Made by a program: the position numbers and the translations under genes | The notes under the pieces: model-generated | Databases searched by the model: none | What the model was told of the DNA's origin: nothing | Seen by the model: the letters and a program-made list of their open reading frames with translations, nothing else | Source of the DNA: Candidatus Formimonas warabiya | GTDB lineage: Bacteria; Bacillota; Dehalobacteriia; Dehalobacteriales; Dehalobacteriaceae | Direction of reading: 5' to 3' | NCBI RefSeq assembly: GCF_002777255.1 | Contig: NZ_CP017634.1 | Location: 5,530,903-5,594,902 of the forward strand | Length of the DNA: 64,000 bases | Part shown: piece after piece, positions 16,570-25,122 of the stretch | How the letters are laid out: every line of letters starts with the position of its first letter | Position numbering within the stretch: position 1 is the first letter of the stretch

Positions 16570-18849
16570 ATGGGTTTAACCAGTCAATCAACAGGAGTAA
16601 GTGTTTTAAACAACTCCTTTGATGTCAGGACCACCGGTAACGAACTGGTTATAGCACTGGGCGGAAATCCCAACGTGGGAAAGAGTACGGTTTTTAACAG
16701 TTTAACGGGACTTAACCAGCACACGGGAAACTGGCCGGGTAAAACCGTCATCAATGCCCAAGGCAGGTGCAGATTTAAGGAGCAGCAATTTACCCTCGTC
16801 GATATTCCAGGCACATATTCCCTGATGTCAAATTCTGTGGAGGAGGAGATTGCCAGAGATTTCGTCTGCTTCGGTAAACCGGATACGACCGTAGTGGTAA
16901 CTGATGCTACCTGCCTGGAAAGAAATCTGAACCTGGTCCTGCAAATACTGGAAATTACCGATCGGGTTGTGGTATGTGTCAATCTCATGGATGAAGCGCA
17001 CCGGAAAAAAATTAAAATTGATCTCACGGAGCTTTCAAGGCAACTGGGCGTACCGGTAATCGGCACCAGTGCCAGAAGCAAAAAGGGCCTCAATGGCCTC
17101 ATGGATGCGGTCTATAGCGTAGCGCAAAAACAGCTTAAGACCACTCCCTTAGAAATCACTTATGACCCATTGATAGAACAGGCGGTTCAAATGATTGAGC
17201 CTGACGTAGCAAAGCTGGTCGGTAATGAAATAAACAGCCGCTGGGTGTCTCTGAAACTTCTGGATGGGGAAAAGTCCATTTTACGCTCTTTAGAGAATTA
17301 TCTGGGGTTTCACCTGGCTACTTGGCGTAAGTCTCCCACTTCTTTAAGCGGGAGTTCAACGCCAAGTACGCCATGCATGTGCAGTTCTATAAATTCAGAG
17401 GGAGTAGAGTCTTCCTCTGAATTAAGAACTTGCTTCAATCCGGCAGTTGAAGAAACCCTTGCTGCTTCGCTGACAAGGGCAAAAGAGTTCTTACAGAAAA
17501 ATAACATTGACTCAGACCGGTTTAGGGATCTGGTGGTATCCACGATTGTGCATAAAGCGGAAGAAATCTGCCGTGATAAGGTGGTTGTTTTTGAAGACCG
17601 GGGCTTTAACAAATGGGACCGCAAAATCGACAGCATCCTTACCTCCAGAGTTTTTGGCATCCCGATCATGGTATGCCTGCTGGGGATCGTGTTTTGGCTT
17701 ACGATTGCCGGGGCCAATGTACCCTCGGAGATGATCGCTACCTTCCTGTTTTGGGTGGAAGGACATCTCACCGCGTTTTTTTTCAGTATCCATGCGCCGG
17801 CATGGCTGCACGGCCTTCTTGTCACGGGTGTGTACCGGACTTTAGCCTGGGTCGTTTCTGTCATGCTCCCGCCCATGGCGATTTTCTTCCCTATGTTTAC
17901 CCTGTTGGAAGACTTAGGGTACCTGCCTCGTGTGGCATTTAACCTGGATGGTTTTTTCAAACGGGCATGTGCCCACGGAAAACAGGCGTTAACCATGTGC
18001 ATGGGTTTCGGATGCAATGCGGCCGGTGTTATTGGCTGCCGGATTATTGATTCCCCCAGGGAACGACTTATCGCCACCATCACCAACAACTTTGTTCCTT
18101 GCAACGGCCGTTTCCCCACTCTGATTGCCGTATCATCAATCTTTTTAGGAGGGATAGTCTCTCAGCCTTATCGCTCTTTCGTATCTACATTCGCTATGGT
18201 GGCCGTCGTCTTGCTGGGCGTATTTATGACGCTGGTGATCTCTAAGATTCTCTCGAAAACGATCTTAAAAGGAATGCCCTCTTCTTTTACCCTGGAACTT
18301 CCTCCCTACAGAAAACCTCAGTTGGGACGGATTTTAGTCCGGTCCATTCTTGACAGGACCCTGTTTGTTTTAGCCCGGGCAGTTTGTGTGGCGGCGCCTG
18401 CCGGACTGGTGATCTGGGGTATGGCAAACATACAGGTAGGAGGAGTCACCCTTCTGGTCCACTGTGCCAATTTCCTTCAGCCCTTTGCCCAGCTCATTGG
18501 GCTGGACGGATATATCCTGATGGCATTTATCCTGGGCCTGCCGGCCAATGAAATTGTCGTGCCCATCATCATCATGAGTTACTTAGCTGCCGGTAGCATG
18601 CTGGAATTAGACAGTCTGGAGGAACTGAGAACCCTTCTGGTTTCACACGGCTGGACCTGGTTAACAGGGGTTTGCGTGATGCTGTTCTCTTTGATGCATT
18701 ATCCCTGCGGCACGACGCTATGGACGATCAAAAAAGAAACCCAGAGTATGAAATGGGCCTTTGTTTCTTTCCTGGTGCCGACCATTACCGGGATCATCGT
18801 ATGCTTTGTTGTGGCTCAACTAGTAAGGGGGTTAGGATTGGCTTTTTGA
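16570..18849 (+). CDS. feoB: Ferrous iron permease FeoB, with an in-frame repeat insertion
   Basis: A 759-residue Fe(II) permease. The N-terminal G domain has GGNPNVGKST (G1), DIPGTYSL (G3) and NLMD (G4). About ten membrane helices follow, with the conserved MGFGCNAAGV and FVPCNGRFPTL segments. ATG 16570 is chosen because GGAGAGGAG lies between it and the in-frame ATG 16549; the upstream start would bury the site. Residues about 251-285 (TWRKSPTSL through SELRTC) are Ser/Thr/Pro-rich and are encoded by two perfect DNA hairpins (17320-17423), in the spacer between the G domain and the membrane part. The frame stays open, so function may be kept. It lacks an adjacent feoA. Confidence 0.93.
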   Translation: MGLTSQSTGVSVLNNSFDVRTTGNELVIALGGNPNVGKSTVFNSLTGLNQHTGNWPGKTVINAQGRCRFKEQQFTLVDIPGTYSLMSNSVEEEIARDFVCFGKPDTTVVVTDATCLERNLNLVLQILEITDRVVVCVNLMDEAHRKKIKIDLTELSRQLGVPVIGTSARSKKGLNGLMDAVYSVAQKQLKTTPLEITYDPLIEQAVQMIEPDVAKLVGNEINSRWVSLKLLDGEKSILRSLENYLGFHLATWRKSPTSLSGSSTPSTPCMCSSINSEGVESSSELRTCFNPAVEETLAASLTRAKEFLQKNNIDSDRFRDLVVSTIVHKAEEICRDKVVVFEDRGFNKWDRKIDSILTSRVFGIPIMVCLLGIVFWLTIAGANVPSEMIATFLFWVEGHLTAFFFSIHAPAWLHGLLVTGVYRTLAWVVSVMLPPMAIFFPMFTLLEDLGYLPRVAFNLDGFFKRACAHGKQALTMCMGFGCNAAGVIGCRIIDSPRERLIATITNNFVPCNGRFPTLIAVSSIFLGGIVSQPYRSFVSTFAMVAVVLLGVFMTLVISKILSKTILKGMPSSFTLELPPYRKPQLGRILVRSILDRTLFVLARAVCVAAPAGLVIWGMANIQVGGVTLLVHCANFLQPFAQLIGLDGYILMAFILGLPANEIVVPIIIMSYLAAGSMLELDSLEELRTLLVSHGWTWLTGVCVMLFSLMHYPCGTTLWTIKKETQSMKWAFVSFLVPTITGIIVCFVVAQLVRGLGLAF
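17320..17423. repeat. Two palindromic repeats inserted in feoB
   Basis: First hairpin: ACTTGGCGT (17320-17328) with ACGCCAAGT (17359-17367), and an inner CTCCC/GGGAG. Second: AATTCAGAGG (17392-17401) with CCTCTGAATT (17414-17423). Both are perfect at their ends and are read in frame. This resembles coding palindromic elements such as those known in Rickettsia; mobility is inference. Confidence 0.75.
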
Positions 18850-18877
18850 TTTGTTTCAACCTGAAATTGGGTATTTT

Positions 18878-18911
18878 ACGGGGTCAGGCTGGTATTTAAG
18901 CCTGACCCCGT
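18878..18911. terminator. Bidirectional palindrome between feoB and cadA
   Basis: A perfect 13-bp stem (ACGGGGTCAGGCT/AGCCTGACCCCGT) with an 8-base loop lies between convergent genes. The stop and last codons of cadA fall inside it. There is no strong T run, so it may be a REP-like palindrome acting as a transcription barrier. Confidence 0.65.
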
Positions 18912-21013
18912 ATGGCCCGCATAGCGTTTAAAACGGCCAGCAGGGCTACGCCTACATCGGCAAAGACCGCTTCCCACATGGTGGCCAATCCGCCGGCGCC
19001 CAGAATCAGCACGATCCCTTTGATGCTTAAGGCGAGAATAATATTCTGCCAGACAATATTCCGGGTCTTCTTGGCTATTTTAATGGCTTCGGCCAGTTTG
19101 GACGGTTCATCGGTCATCAGGACGATGTCGGCAGCTTCGATGGCGGCGTCGGAACCCAGGCCGCCCATCGCGACGCCAATATCGGCTCGTGCCAGTACCG
19201 GTGCGTCGTTGATACCATCTCCCACAAATACCAGGTTGCCTCCTGACCGGCTTTTTCCCGTGAGATGCTCCAGTTGATGTACCTTTTGATCGGGAAGCAG
19301 TTCGGCATAGATTTCATCCAATGCTAATTCCTTTCCGATCTGCTCTCCTACTCTTTTACTGTCTCCCGTAAGCATGACAAGTTTTTTTACCCCCAGGTCT
19401 CTTAGGGCTTTCACCGCTTTTAGACTATCTGATTTGATCTCATCGGCGATGACAATATACCCGGCATATGCTCCGTCTACGGCCAGATGAACGATGGTGC
19501 CCGGAATTTCAGGGTCTTCATAGAGAATATTCTCCTGTTCCATGAGCCGGTCATTCCCGGCCAGAACAGCTCTGCCTTCCATGGTTACTTTGGTCCCATG
19601 GCCGGAAATTTCCTCATAGCCTGAAATCCTTCGGGCGTCGATTTCCCGGCCAAAAGCTCTTTGAATGGAAAGAGCGATGGGATGGTTGGAATAGCTTTCC
19701 GCATAGGCGGCGTATTCCAGAAGATCGGCGTTGGTGAGCTCACCTTTGTTCACCACCTGAGTGACCTGAAAGACTCCTTTGGTGAGCGTGCCGGTTTTAT
19801 CAAATACGACCGTATCTACTTTGTTTAGGGCTTCCAGATAGTTTCCCCCTTTGATGAGGATGCCCCGCCTGGATGCGCCGCCGATGCCGCCGAAAAAGCC
19901 CAGAGGAATGGATACGACGAGAGCGCAGGGGCAGGATACCACCAGAAATACCAGCGCCCTGTTGATCCACTGGGTGAAGGACGCCCCTGGAATAAAGAGG
20001 GGAGGCAGGAAGGCCAGCAAGACGGCGGTACCCACCACGAAAGGGGTATAGTAACGGGCAAATTTGGTAATGAAATTTTCCGTAGGCGCTTTTTTGCTGC
20101 CTGCGTTTTGCACCATTTCCAGGATTTTGGCAACGGTGGAGTCACTGTATCTTTTTGTGACTTCCACAGTGAGGAGGCCGTTTTTGTTCACGGCACCGGA
20201 TAGCACCAGGCTCCCTCTTTCCACATCCTGGGGGATTGATTCCCCGGTGAGGGAAGAGGTGTCCAGGGAGGAGGTACCTTCCCGGACCTGGCCGTCTAAA
20301 GGGACCTTTTCTCCCGGTTTGACCAGAATCAGGTCGCCAATACTTACCTCTTCGGGGGATACCTTGCGGATTTCGCTGCCTATTTTCAGGTTGGCATAGT
20401 CGGGGCGGATATCCATCAAAGCGGCGATGGACTGCCGGGACCGGTTAACAGCCAGATCCTGAAAGAATTCCCCGACTTGATAGAACAGCATCACGGCAGC
20501 CCCTTCCGGGTATTCGCCGATGGCAAAAGCACCCAGGGAAGCAAGGGACATGAGAAAATTTTCATCAAGAATCCGGCCCTGGGTGATATTTTTCCCGGCC
20601 TTCAGCAATATGTCGCCGCCAACAAGGAGAAAACTGACCAGATAAAGGGCAAATTCCCCCTGGCTTGGTAAAGAAAAAAGAATGGCCATGAGGAAGAAAA
20701 AAGCCCCAGTGCCGATGCGTATGATTTTTTTGACATTTGAAGGCTGGGCGGGCAGAAGATCTTCTTTCTGAGCCTCTCTCTTTTCCATTACTTTCACATG
20801 GGGCTCCAATTCTTTGACGATTTTATTGGTACCGGATAGGATGGCCTGGAGATCTGATCCTTCTCCTCCCTGGATGGTCAGGGTCTGAGTGGCAAAATTC
20901 AGGGAAGCGGAAGCAACTCCTGCCATATTGTTAACCTGTTGCTCAATTTTTAAGGCGCAGTGGGCGCAGTCCAAACCTTCCAAAATAAGTTCTTTTTTTA
21001 ATCCGTTGATCAT
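18896..21013 (-). CDS. cadA: Cd/Zn/Pb-type P1B ATPase (CadA-like)
   Basis: A 705-residue heavy-metal efflux ATPase. It has one N-terminal HMA domain with the metal-binding GLDCAHCA motif (residues about 13-20), six to eight membrane helices, the CPC motif in VVSCPCALVV that defines the metal site, the phosphorylation motif DKTGT, and MLTGD and GDGINDAP in the hydrolase domain. CPC with a single CxxC domain and an ArsR partner fits P1B-2 export of Cd(II), Zn(II) or Pb(II). The start has GAGAGGATG ahead. The gene follows the ArsR-family repressor by 35 bp. The last codons lie in a palindrome shared with the feoB terminator. Confidence 0.93.
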   Translation of the reverse strand: MINGLKKELILEGLDCAHCALKIEQQVNNMAGVASASLNFATQTLTIQGGEGSDLQAILSGTNKIVKELEPHVKVMEKREAQKEDLLPAQPSNVKKIIRIGTGAFFFLMAILFSLPSQGEFALYLVSFLLVGGDILLKAGKNITQGRILDENFLMSLASLGAFAIGEYPEGAAVMLFYQVGEFFQDLAVNRSRQSIAALMDIRPDYANLKIGSEIRKVSPEEVSIGDLILVKPGEKVPLDGQVREGTSSLDTSSLTGESIPQDVERGSLVLSGAVNKNGLLTVEVTKRYSDSTVAKILEMVQNAGSKKAPTENFITKFARYYTPFVVGTAVLLAFLPPLFIPGASFTQWINRALVFLVVSCPCALVVSIPLGFFGGIGGASRRGILIKGGNYLEALNKVDTVVFDKTGTLTKGVFQVTQVVNKGELTNADLLEYAAYAESYSNHPIALSIQRAFGREIDARRISGYEEISGHGTKVTMEGRAVLAGNDRLMEQENILYEDPEIPGTIVHLAVDGAYAGYIVIADEIKSDSLKAVKALRDLGVKKLVMLTGDSKRVGEQIGKELALDEIYAELLPDQKVHQLEHLTGKSRSGGNLVFVGDGINDAPVLARADIGVAMGGLGSDAAIEAADIVLMTDEPSKLAEAIKIAKKTRNIVWQNIILALSIKGIVLILGAGGLATMWEAVFADVGVALLAVLNAMRAIRGQA

Positions 21014-21048
21014 CTTTCATCCTCTCCCTGCTCTTTCTTGGTGCGATG

Positions 21049-21420
21049 TTATTTTTCGTTGATATGGGTTAAGCCCTGATCAAATATTTGTTTTACGTGT
21101 TCGTCATCCAGGGAATAATAGACGACTTTGCCCTCCTTCCGGTATTTGACCAGCCGGGCCTGTTTCAGGACCCGCAGCTGGTGGGAAATTGCTGAGTGGG
21201 TCATGCTTAAGAGAGCGGCAATATCGCACACACACATATCTGATTCGGCTAAAGCCCAGAGAATGCGAATCCTTGTGGTGTCGCCAAAGACTTTAAAAAG
21301 TTCGGCCAGGTCATAGAGGCTTTCTTCCGGAGGCATTTTTTTCTGTACGGAGGCAATAATGTCCTCGTGGATAACGGTGCAGTCGCACTTTTCGATACCG
21401 TATTTGTCAACCATTCTCAT
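21049..21420 (-). CDS. ArsR/SmtB-family metal-responsive repressor (CadC-like)
   Basis: A 123-residue winged-helix repressor. N-terminal Cys residues (KCDCTVIHEDI) and the MCVCDIAALL helix match the metal-sensing pattern of CadC-type Cd/Pb/Zn sensors, which release DNA on binding metal. The recognition helix region is MTHSAISHQLRVLKQARLV and the wing is GKVVYYSL. ATG 21420 follows AAAGGAG; the in-frame start at 21453 lies in the operator region and is rejected. It is transcribed with cadA. Two matching operators lie just upstream, and a third similar site is found far off in front of a nickel/peptide-type ABC operon (26384). Confidence 0.92.
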   Translation of the reverse strand: MRMVDKYGIEKCDCTVIHEDIIASVQKKMPPEESLYDLAELFKVFGDTTRIRILWALAESDMCVCDIAALLSMTHSAISHQLRVLKQARLVKYRKEGKVVYYSLDDEHVKQIFDQGLTHINEK

Positions 21421-21451
21421 CTGGCTCCTTTCCTTTAAATATAAAACATAC

Positions 21452-21471
21452 ATATGAACAAATGATCATAT
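21452..21471. promoter_or_regulatory. ArsR-type operator 1
   Basis: ATATGAACAAATGATCATAT is an imperfect inverted repeat of the type bound by SmtB/ArsR/CadC repressors, 31 bp upstream of the ArsR-family start. Confidence 0.7.
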
Positions 21472-21517
21472 ATGATGATAATATTATACGCCCGGGCCAA
21501 AGAACCTGTCAATAAAT

Positions 21518-21537
21518 ATATGAAAAAATGTTCATAT
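21518..21537. promoter_or_regulatory. ArsR-type operator 2
   Basis: ATATGAAAAAATGTTCATAT, a second inverted repeat of the same type, faces the divergent cbiQ leader. The flanking bases are repeated in part at 26361-26404. Confidence 0.65.
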
Positions 21538-21608
21538 GTTTATTTTATTTTAAGTGTGAAACGGAAGAAGGAATATGGAAATCATCATGGAATATAATAA
21601 AAATAACG

Positions 21609-21716
21609 GTGTCAGGAAGGCACTTTTTGGGGCGAGATTGAAAAAGACAGTTTCATCGATTAAAATAAGGCCACGGAGGTCTAGCTTAATCAGCGAAGCG
21701 ACTTCGTGGTTTTTTG
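21609..21716 (+). promoter_or_regulatory. Dual-hairpin attenuator leader of cbiQ
   Basis: Hairpin 1 is GTGTC-AGGAA-GGCAC (21609-21623). Hairpin 2 is AGGCC-ACGGA-GGTCT (21668-21682). The 5' half of hairpin 2 can instead pair CCACGGAG with CTTCGTGG (21702-21709) to form a terminator followed by TTTTTTG. Loops and layout match the other leaders of this type. The cbiQ start is 20 bp beyond. Confidence 0.65.
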
Positions 21717-21735
21717 TTGAGAGGGGATAAGGCCG

Positions 21736-22689
21736 GTGAAATCGATGGACCAGATTCCGGAGTGGTTGTTAAGTCAGAAAGAAATGGGCATGTGCCCTTG
21801 TGGCTGCATGGGAAAAAGAAAAAAAGTCAACTTCTTGGAAAAAACCATGGATGATATGGCCAATTTTGTGAAAGAGGTCATTTTTTCTGAAGAAGTAGCC
21901 TTGAGAAAAGGTTTTCTGCAAAGAATTGACCCCAGAATGAAAGTGATTACCATGCTTTTATTGATTTTAACGGCTGCATTTATGCACAACATATTTGTTT
22001 TGAGCATGCTATATTTGTTGAGCTGCGTTTTGGCCCTGTGTTCTGCGATCCCTCTTAAATTGTATTTAAAAAGGGTCTGGTTGGTCATCCCTTTGTTTAC
22101 TGGAATTATGGTGCTCCCTTCTTTGTTTAACTATGTTCGTCCGGGAGACAGTTTGGTCACCTTGATTGATTTTGGTCATCAAGTGCATGTGGGGCCCTTT
22201 CTTTTTCCGGCAGAGCTGTCTATTACGAAACAAGGACTGGGGGGAGCGGCCTTGCTCATCATGCGTGTAGGCTTATCCGTTTCTTTGGCTGTCTTGCTGA
22301 CCTTAACCACCAGGTGGACAAATCTCCTGAAAGCTTTAAGGGTGCTGGCTGTGCCGAAAATTTTTATCATGACGCTGGAAATGACCTATCGCTATATTTT
22401 TGTGTTGATCAATATTACTTCCGATCTGTTTATCGCCAGAAAGAGCCGAACCATCGGGAAAATCAGCACCCAGGAAGGGCGCAAGTTTGTCTCCCATACC
22501 ATGGGCAGCCTATTTGGCAAAAGCTATGCGTTGAGCGAGGAAGTGTATAACGCCATGCTTTCTCGAGGCTTCACCGGCGAACCCAAAATTCTCTCTCGTT
22601 TTCGTTTGACCCTGTTGGATTTTCAATGGCTGGTCCTGGTTTTGATCTGTATCTTAGCAGCTTTTGGAGGTGAAATTGCCCTTGGATAG
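21736..22689 (+). CDS. cbiQ: ECF-type cobalt/nickel transporter T component (CbiQ-like)
   Basis: A 317-residue membrane protein of the CbiQ/EcfT family, which couples the ATPases to the metal-binding subunit. About five or six helices follow residue 65, and the coupling region with LSRGF (TYALSEEVYNAMLSRGF in outline) is the usual EcfT Ala-Arg-Gly-type motif. The N-terminus is unusual: 60 extra residues including MGMCPCGCMGKRKK, a Cys cluster that may bind metal. GTG 21736 or ATG 21745 could be the start. It overlaps the ATPase gene. Cobalt or nickel as substrate follows from the cbiM partner 1 kb downstream. Confidence 0.88.
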   Translation: MKSMDQIPEWLLSQKEMGMCPCGCMGKRKKVNFLEKTMDDMANFVKEVIFSEEVALRKGFLQRIDPRMKVITMLLLILTAAFMHNIFVLSMLYLLSCVLALCSAIPLKLYLKRVWLVIPLFTGIMVLPSLFNYVRPGDSLVTLIDFGHQVHVGPFLFPAELSITKQGLGGAALLIMRVGLSVSLAVLLTLTTRWTNLLKALRVLAVPKIFIMTLEMTYRYIFVLINITSDLFIARKSRTIGKISTQEGRKFVSHTMGSLFGKSYALSEEVYNAMLSRGFTGEPKILSRFRLTLLDFQWLVLVLICILAAFGGEIALG

Positions 22690-23485
22690 GAACATCATCA
22701 TAGAGTTAAGGAATGTGTCTTTTCAATATTCTGAGGGAAACCCTGTGCTCAAAGATATCAACTTAGATATTTATCAGGGTGAGAAATTAGTGATTTTAGG
22801 CGCCAACGGATCGGGTAAATCTACGCTGCAAAAGATCCTCAATGGGTTGATCTTCCCGCAGAAAGGCAGTTACAAGGCCTTTGGGCAGCTTGTCACCCAA
22901 GAAACTTTAAATGATGCCCAGTTTTCCCAGGCCTTTCGGCAGCGCATGGGCTTTGTTTTTCAGAACTCGGATGCCCAGCTATTTTCGGCTAACGTGTGGG
23001 AGGAAGTGGCCTTTGGTCCTTTACAAATGAACTTGACCATCGATGAGGTGAAAAAGCGTACCCAGGAAGTGCTGAGTATGCTGGGGCTGGATCCTTTGCA
23101 GGACAGGCCGCCCTATAAGCTGAGCGGGGGAGAAAAGAAAAAGGTGGCCATTGCCTCAATTTTATCCATGAATCCGGAAATATTAATCCTTGATGAACCG
23201 ACCAGCGGACTTGATCCCCGTACCCAGCGCTGGCTGATCAACCTGCTTGGGCAACTGAACCAAGGGGGAAAAACCATCATTACCTGCACCCACAACCTGG
23301 ATATCGTGGAGGAAATTGCGGACAGGGTGATCGTCTTCAACGAGGAGCACCAAATTGTGGCGCACGGGGATCCCCAAGAGATTCTAGGGGATAAAAAATT
23401 GCTGCTTTCCGTGAACCTGATTGATGAATATTATCACCGTCATGCCCATGAATCGGAACACCGGCATTACCATAGCCATGAATGA
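22676..23485 (+). CDS. cbiO: Cobalt/nickel ABC transporter ATP-binding protein with His-rich tail
   Basis: An ABC ATPase of about 269 residues that powers the CbiMQO-type importer. It has Walker A GANGSGKST, signature LSGGEKKKVAI, Walker B ILILDEPTSGLD and the H-loop TCTHN. The C-terminal tail (about the last 20 residues) is extremely His-rich, ending HRHYHSHE, as in metal-storing or metal-sensing tails of nickel proteins. The start is uncertain: GGAGG at 22666-22670 places TTG 22676 at the best spacing, with TTG 22664, GTG 22670 and TTG 22682 in the same frame. It overlaps the end of cbiQ, so translation is coupled. Confidence 0.9.
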   Translation: MPLDRNIIIELRNVSFQYSEGNPVLKDINLDIYQGEKLVILGANGSGKSTLQKILNGLIFPQKGSYKAFGQLVTQETLNDAQFSQAFRQRMGFVFQNSDAQLFSANVWEEVAFGPLQMNLTIDEVKKRTQEVLSMLGLDPLQDRPPYKLSGGEKKKVAIASILSMNPEILILDEPTSGLDPRTQRWLINLLGQLNQGGKTIITCTHNLDIVEEIADRVIVFNEEHQIVAHGDPQEILGDKKLLLSVNLIDEYYHRHAHESEHRHYHSHE

Positions 23486-23531
23486 AAAACCAGATGACAA
23501 AATATTAAACATAAGAATGACAAAAAATTCC

Positions 23532-23560
23532 TTGTCGATACCCAAAATATCAAGTATAAT
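23532..23560 (+). promoter_or_regulatory. Promoter upstream of cbiM
   Basis: TTGTCG, a 17-base spacer and TATAAT lie just after cbiO and before the cbiM leader, so cbiM can be transcribed separately from cbiQO. Confidence 0.65.
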
Positions 23561-23569
23561 AAATTACGT

Positions 23570-23697
23570 TGATACCACGAAGGTATCAGGAGTCAATCGT
23601 TTTTTTAAAAACAAATAAATAAGAGTGGATAACGTACCAAGAAGGTTCGTTTCTTGAAGAACAAGAAGCCCTGAGGTACGTTTTTATTTTTTTTTTT
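23570..23697 (+). promoter_or_regulatory. Dual-hairpin attenuator leader of cbiM
   Basis: Hairpin 1 is TGATACC-ACGAA-GGTATCA (23570-23588, 7 bp). Hairpin 2 is ACGTACC-AAGAA-GGTTCGT (23632-23650, one mismatch). ACGTACC pairs alternatively with GGTACGT (23675-23681) to form a terminator with a long T run (23681-23697). The start of transcription should be near 23567, so the first hairpin is at the RNA 5' end. Confidence 0.7.
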
Positions 23698-23768
23698 GAG
23701 AGGAGGCCGGATGTTTTCTTGTAATCATTTTATCATTTATTAGTATGTAAAATTTGGGAGGGATCGAT

Positions 23769-24815
23769 ATGCATATTCCGGACGGATATTTAAGTCCGCA
23801 GACTTGTTTAACACTGGGCGCGGCAATGATTCCCGTATGGGCGACTGCTGCTACCAAACTAAAAAAGACCTTAAAGGAAAAACAGGTGCCCCTTTTGGCT
23901 ATCGGAGCGGCATTTTCTTTTACCATTATGATGTATAACGTGCCGATCCCGGACGGCACAACGGCCCACGCCGTAGGCGCCACCTTAATGGCGATCACGT
24001 TGGGACCTTGGGCGGCAACAGTGGGTGTGACCATCGCACTTATTATTCAAGCTTTTTTCTTTGGGGATGGCGGGATTCTGGCCATCGGCGCAAACACTTT
24101 CAATATGGCATTTGTCATGCCCCTGGTGGGCTATTATATTTACCGTCTCATATCCGGCAATTCAGAGGTGACTTCAAGCCGGAGAGTTGTCGCGGCTGTG
24201 ATTGCCGGATATGTGTCCATCAATATCGCCGCATTAGTGGCCGGTTTTGAATTTGGCATTCAACCGACCCTGTTTCATGCCGCCGACGGCACTCCCCTAT
24301 ACGCCCCTTATACCCTAGGTCAGGCTTTGCCCGCGATGGCTTTTGCCCATATGCTGATTGCCGGCCCCATCGAAGGGGTTGTGACCGGACTTGTCGTCAA
24401 ATATTTGCAAAGTGCCAATCCCGGCTTATTGCAAATGTATCCTGTCCGGACCTCAACAGATGCTGCTCCAGGGACTGCTCCGAGTTATAAAAAATTGTGG
24501 TATGGCCTGATTGGATTGATGATCTTTGCTCCTCTGGGTTTGCTGGCTTCCGGAACAGCCTGGGGTGAATGGTCGGGGGAAGAAATGCAAGGTTTATTAG
24601 GGTTTATTCCTCAAGGGATGGCCAAATATGCGGATATCTGGACGGCGGCGTTGCCCGATTACTCCATCCCCGGTTTTGAGGGAACCTTTATGCAATCTGC
24701 GTTAGCCTATATTGTCTCAGCCATTGTGGGACTCCTCTTAATTCTGCTTATTACTTCGCTGATCGGCTGGTGGCAAAAAAGAAATGTGAAGAGTACGCAA
24801 CCCGCCAGTAAGTAG
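23769..24815 (+). CDS. cbiM: Cobalt/nickel transporter substrate-binding membrane protein CbiM, fused N-like domain
   Basis: A 348-residue membrane protein. It starts MHIPDGYL, the hallmark of CbiM/NikM, where the N-terminal Met-His binds Co(II) or Ni(II). Conserved segments include IPDGTTAHAVGATL, GDGGILAIGANTFNMA and AHMLIAGPIEG. After about residue 245 there is an extra domain with an extracytoplasmic part and a final helix, resembling the CbiN/NikN or PDGLE partner fused to the C-terminus. ATG 23769 is 6 bp after GGGAGGG; the TTG at 23754 overlaps that site. Whether the metal is cobalt or nickel cannot be decided; the abundance of both kinds of genes nearby supports either. Confidence 0.92.
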   Translation: MHIPDGYLSPQTCLTLGAAMIPVWATAATKLKKTLKEKQVPLLAIGAAFSFTIMMYNVPIPDGTTAHAVGATLMAITLGPWAATVGVTIALIIQAFFFGDGGILAIGANTFNMAFVMPLVGYYIYRLISGNSEVTSSRRVVAAVIAGYVSINIAALVAGFEFGIQPTLFHAADGTPLYAPYTLGQALPAMAFAHMLIAGPIEGVVTGLVVKYLQSANPGLLQMYPVRTSTDAAPGTAPSYKKLWYGLIGLMIFAPLGLLASGTAWGEWSGEEMQGLLGFIPQGMAKYADIWTAALPDYSIPGFEGTFMQSALAYIVSAIVGLLLILLITSLIGWWQKRNVKSTQPASK

Positions 24816-24880
24816 TCGGCAGGTTGAAGGCCATTCTTAAATAAGTTCAAAAGCACGAATCGTAAATAAGGAAAAATAAT

Positions 24881-24937
24881 TGAACCACGAAGGTTCTTTG
24901 TTCTGTGCAGGAATAATGGAGCCTTTGTGGTTTTTTA
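24881..24937 (+). terminator. Terminator after cbiM, ANGAA-loop family
   Basis: AACCACGAAGG (24883-24893) pairs with CCTTTGTGGTT (24922-24932), followed by TTTTTTATT. GAACC-ACGAA-GGTTC is the alternative small hairpin. It is almost the same as the element at 26541 but has no clear first hairpin. Confidence 0.75.
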
Positions 24938-25122
24938 TTGATGCTCTTGAAATCATCAAAAGGGAGCACATGTAACATGCTCGTAAAAAGGATGAAAGTG
25001 GCAAAAATTATGTATACATGGATACATGGATAAACAGAATAGTTTTATCAAGGCGGACCGGGTACATGTTATCACCCTCGGCACATGCCGAGAGGATATA
25101 AAACAATAAGGAGGAGATCGTT
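24938..25122 (+). promoter_or_regulatory. Leader region of the cupin operon
   Basis: No gene is visible. The region holds a repeated TACATGGATACATGGATA (about 25014-25031) and a hairpin CTCGGCA/TGCCGAG (about 25078-25093) followed closely by the ribosome binding site AGGAGGAG. I cannot assign a promoter with confidence. Confidence 0.4.

Noticed and set aside
23421..23618. A 65-codon ORF at the end of cbiO
   Set aside because: It overlaps the His-rich tail of cbiO in another frame and runs through the cbiM promoter.
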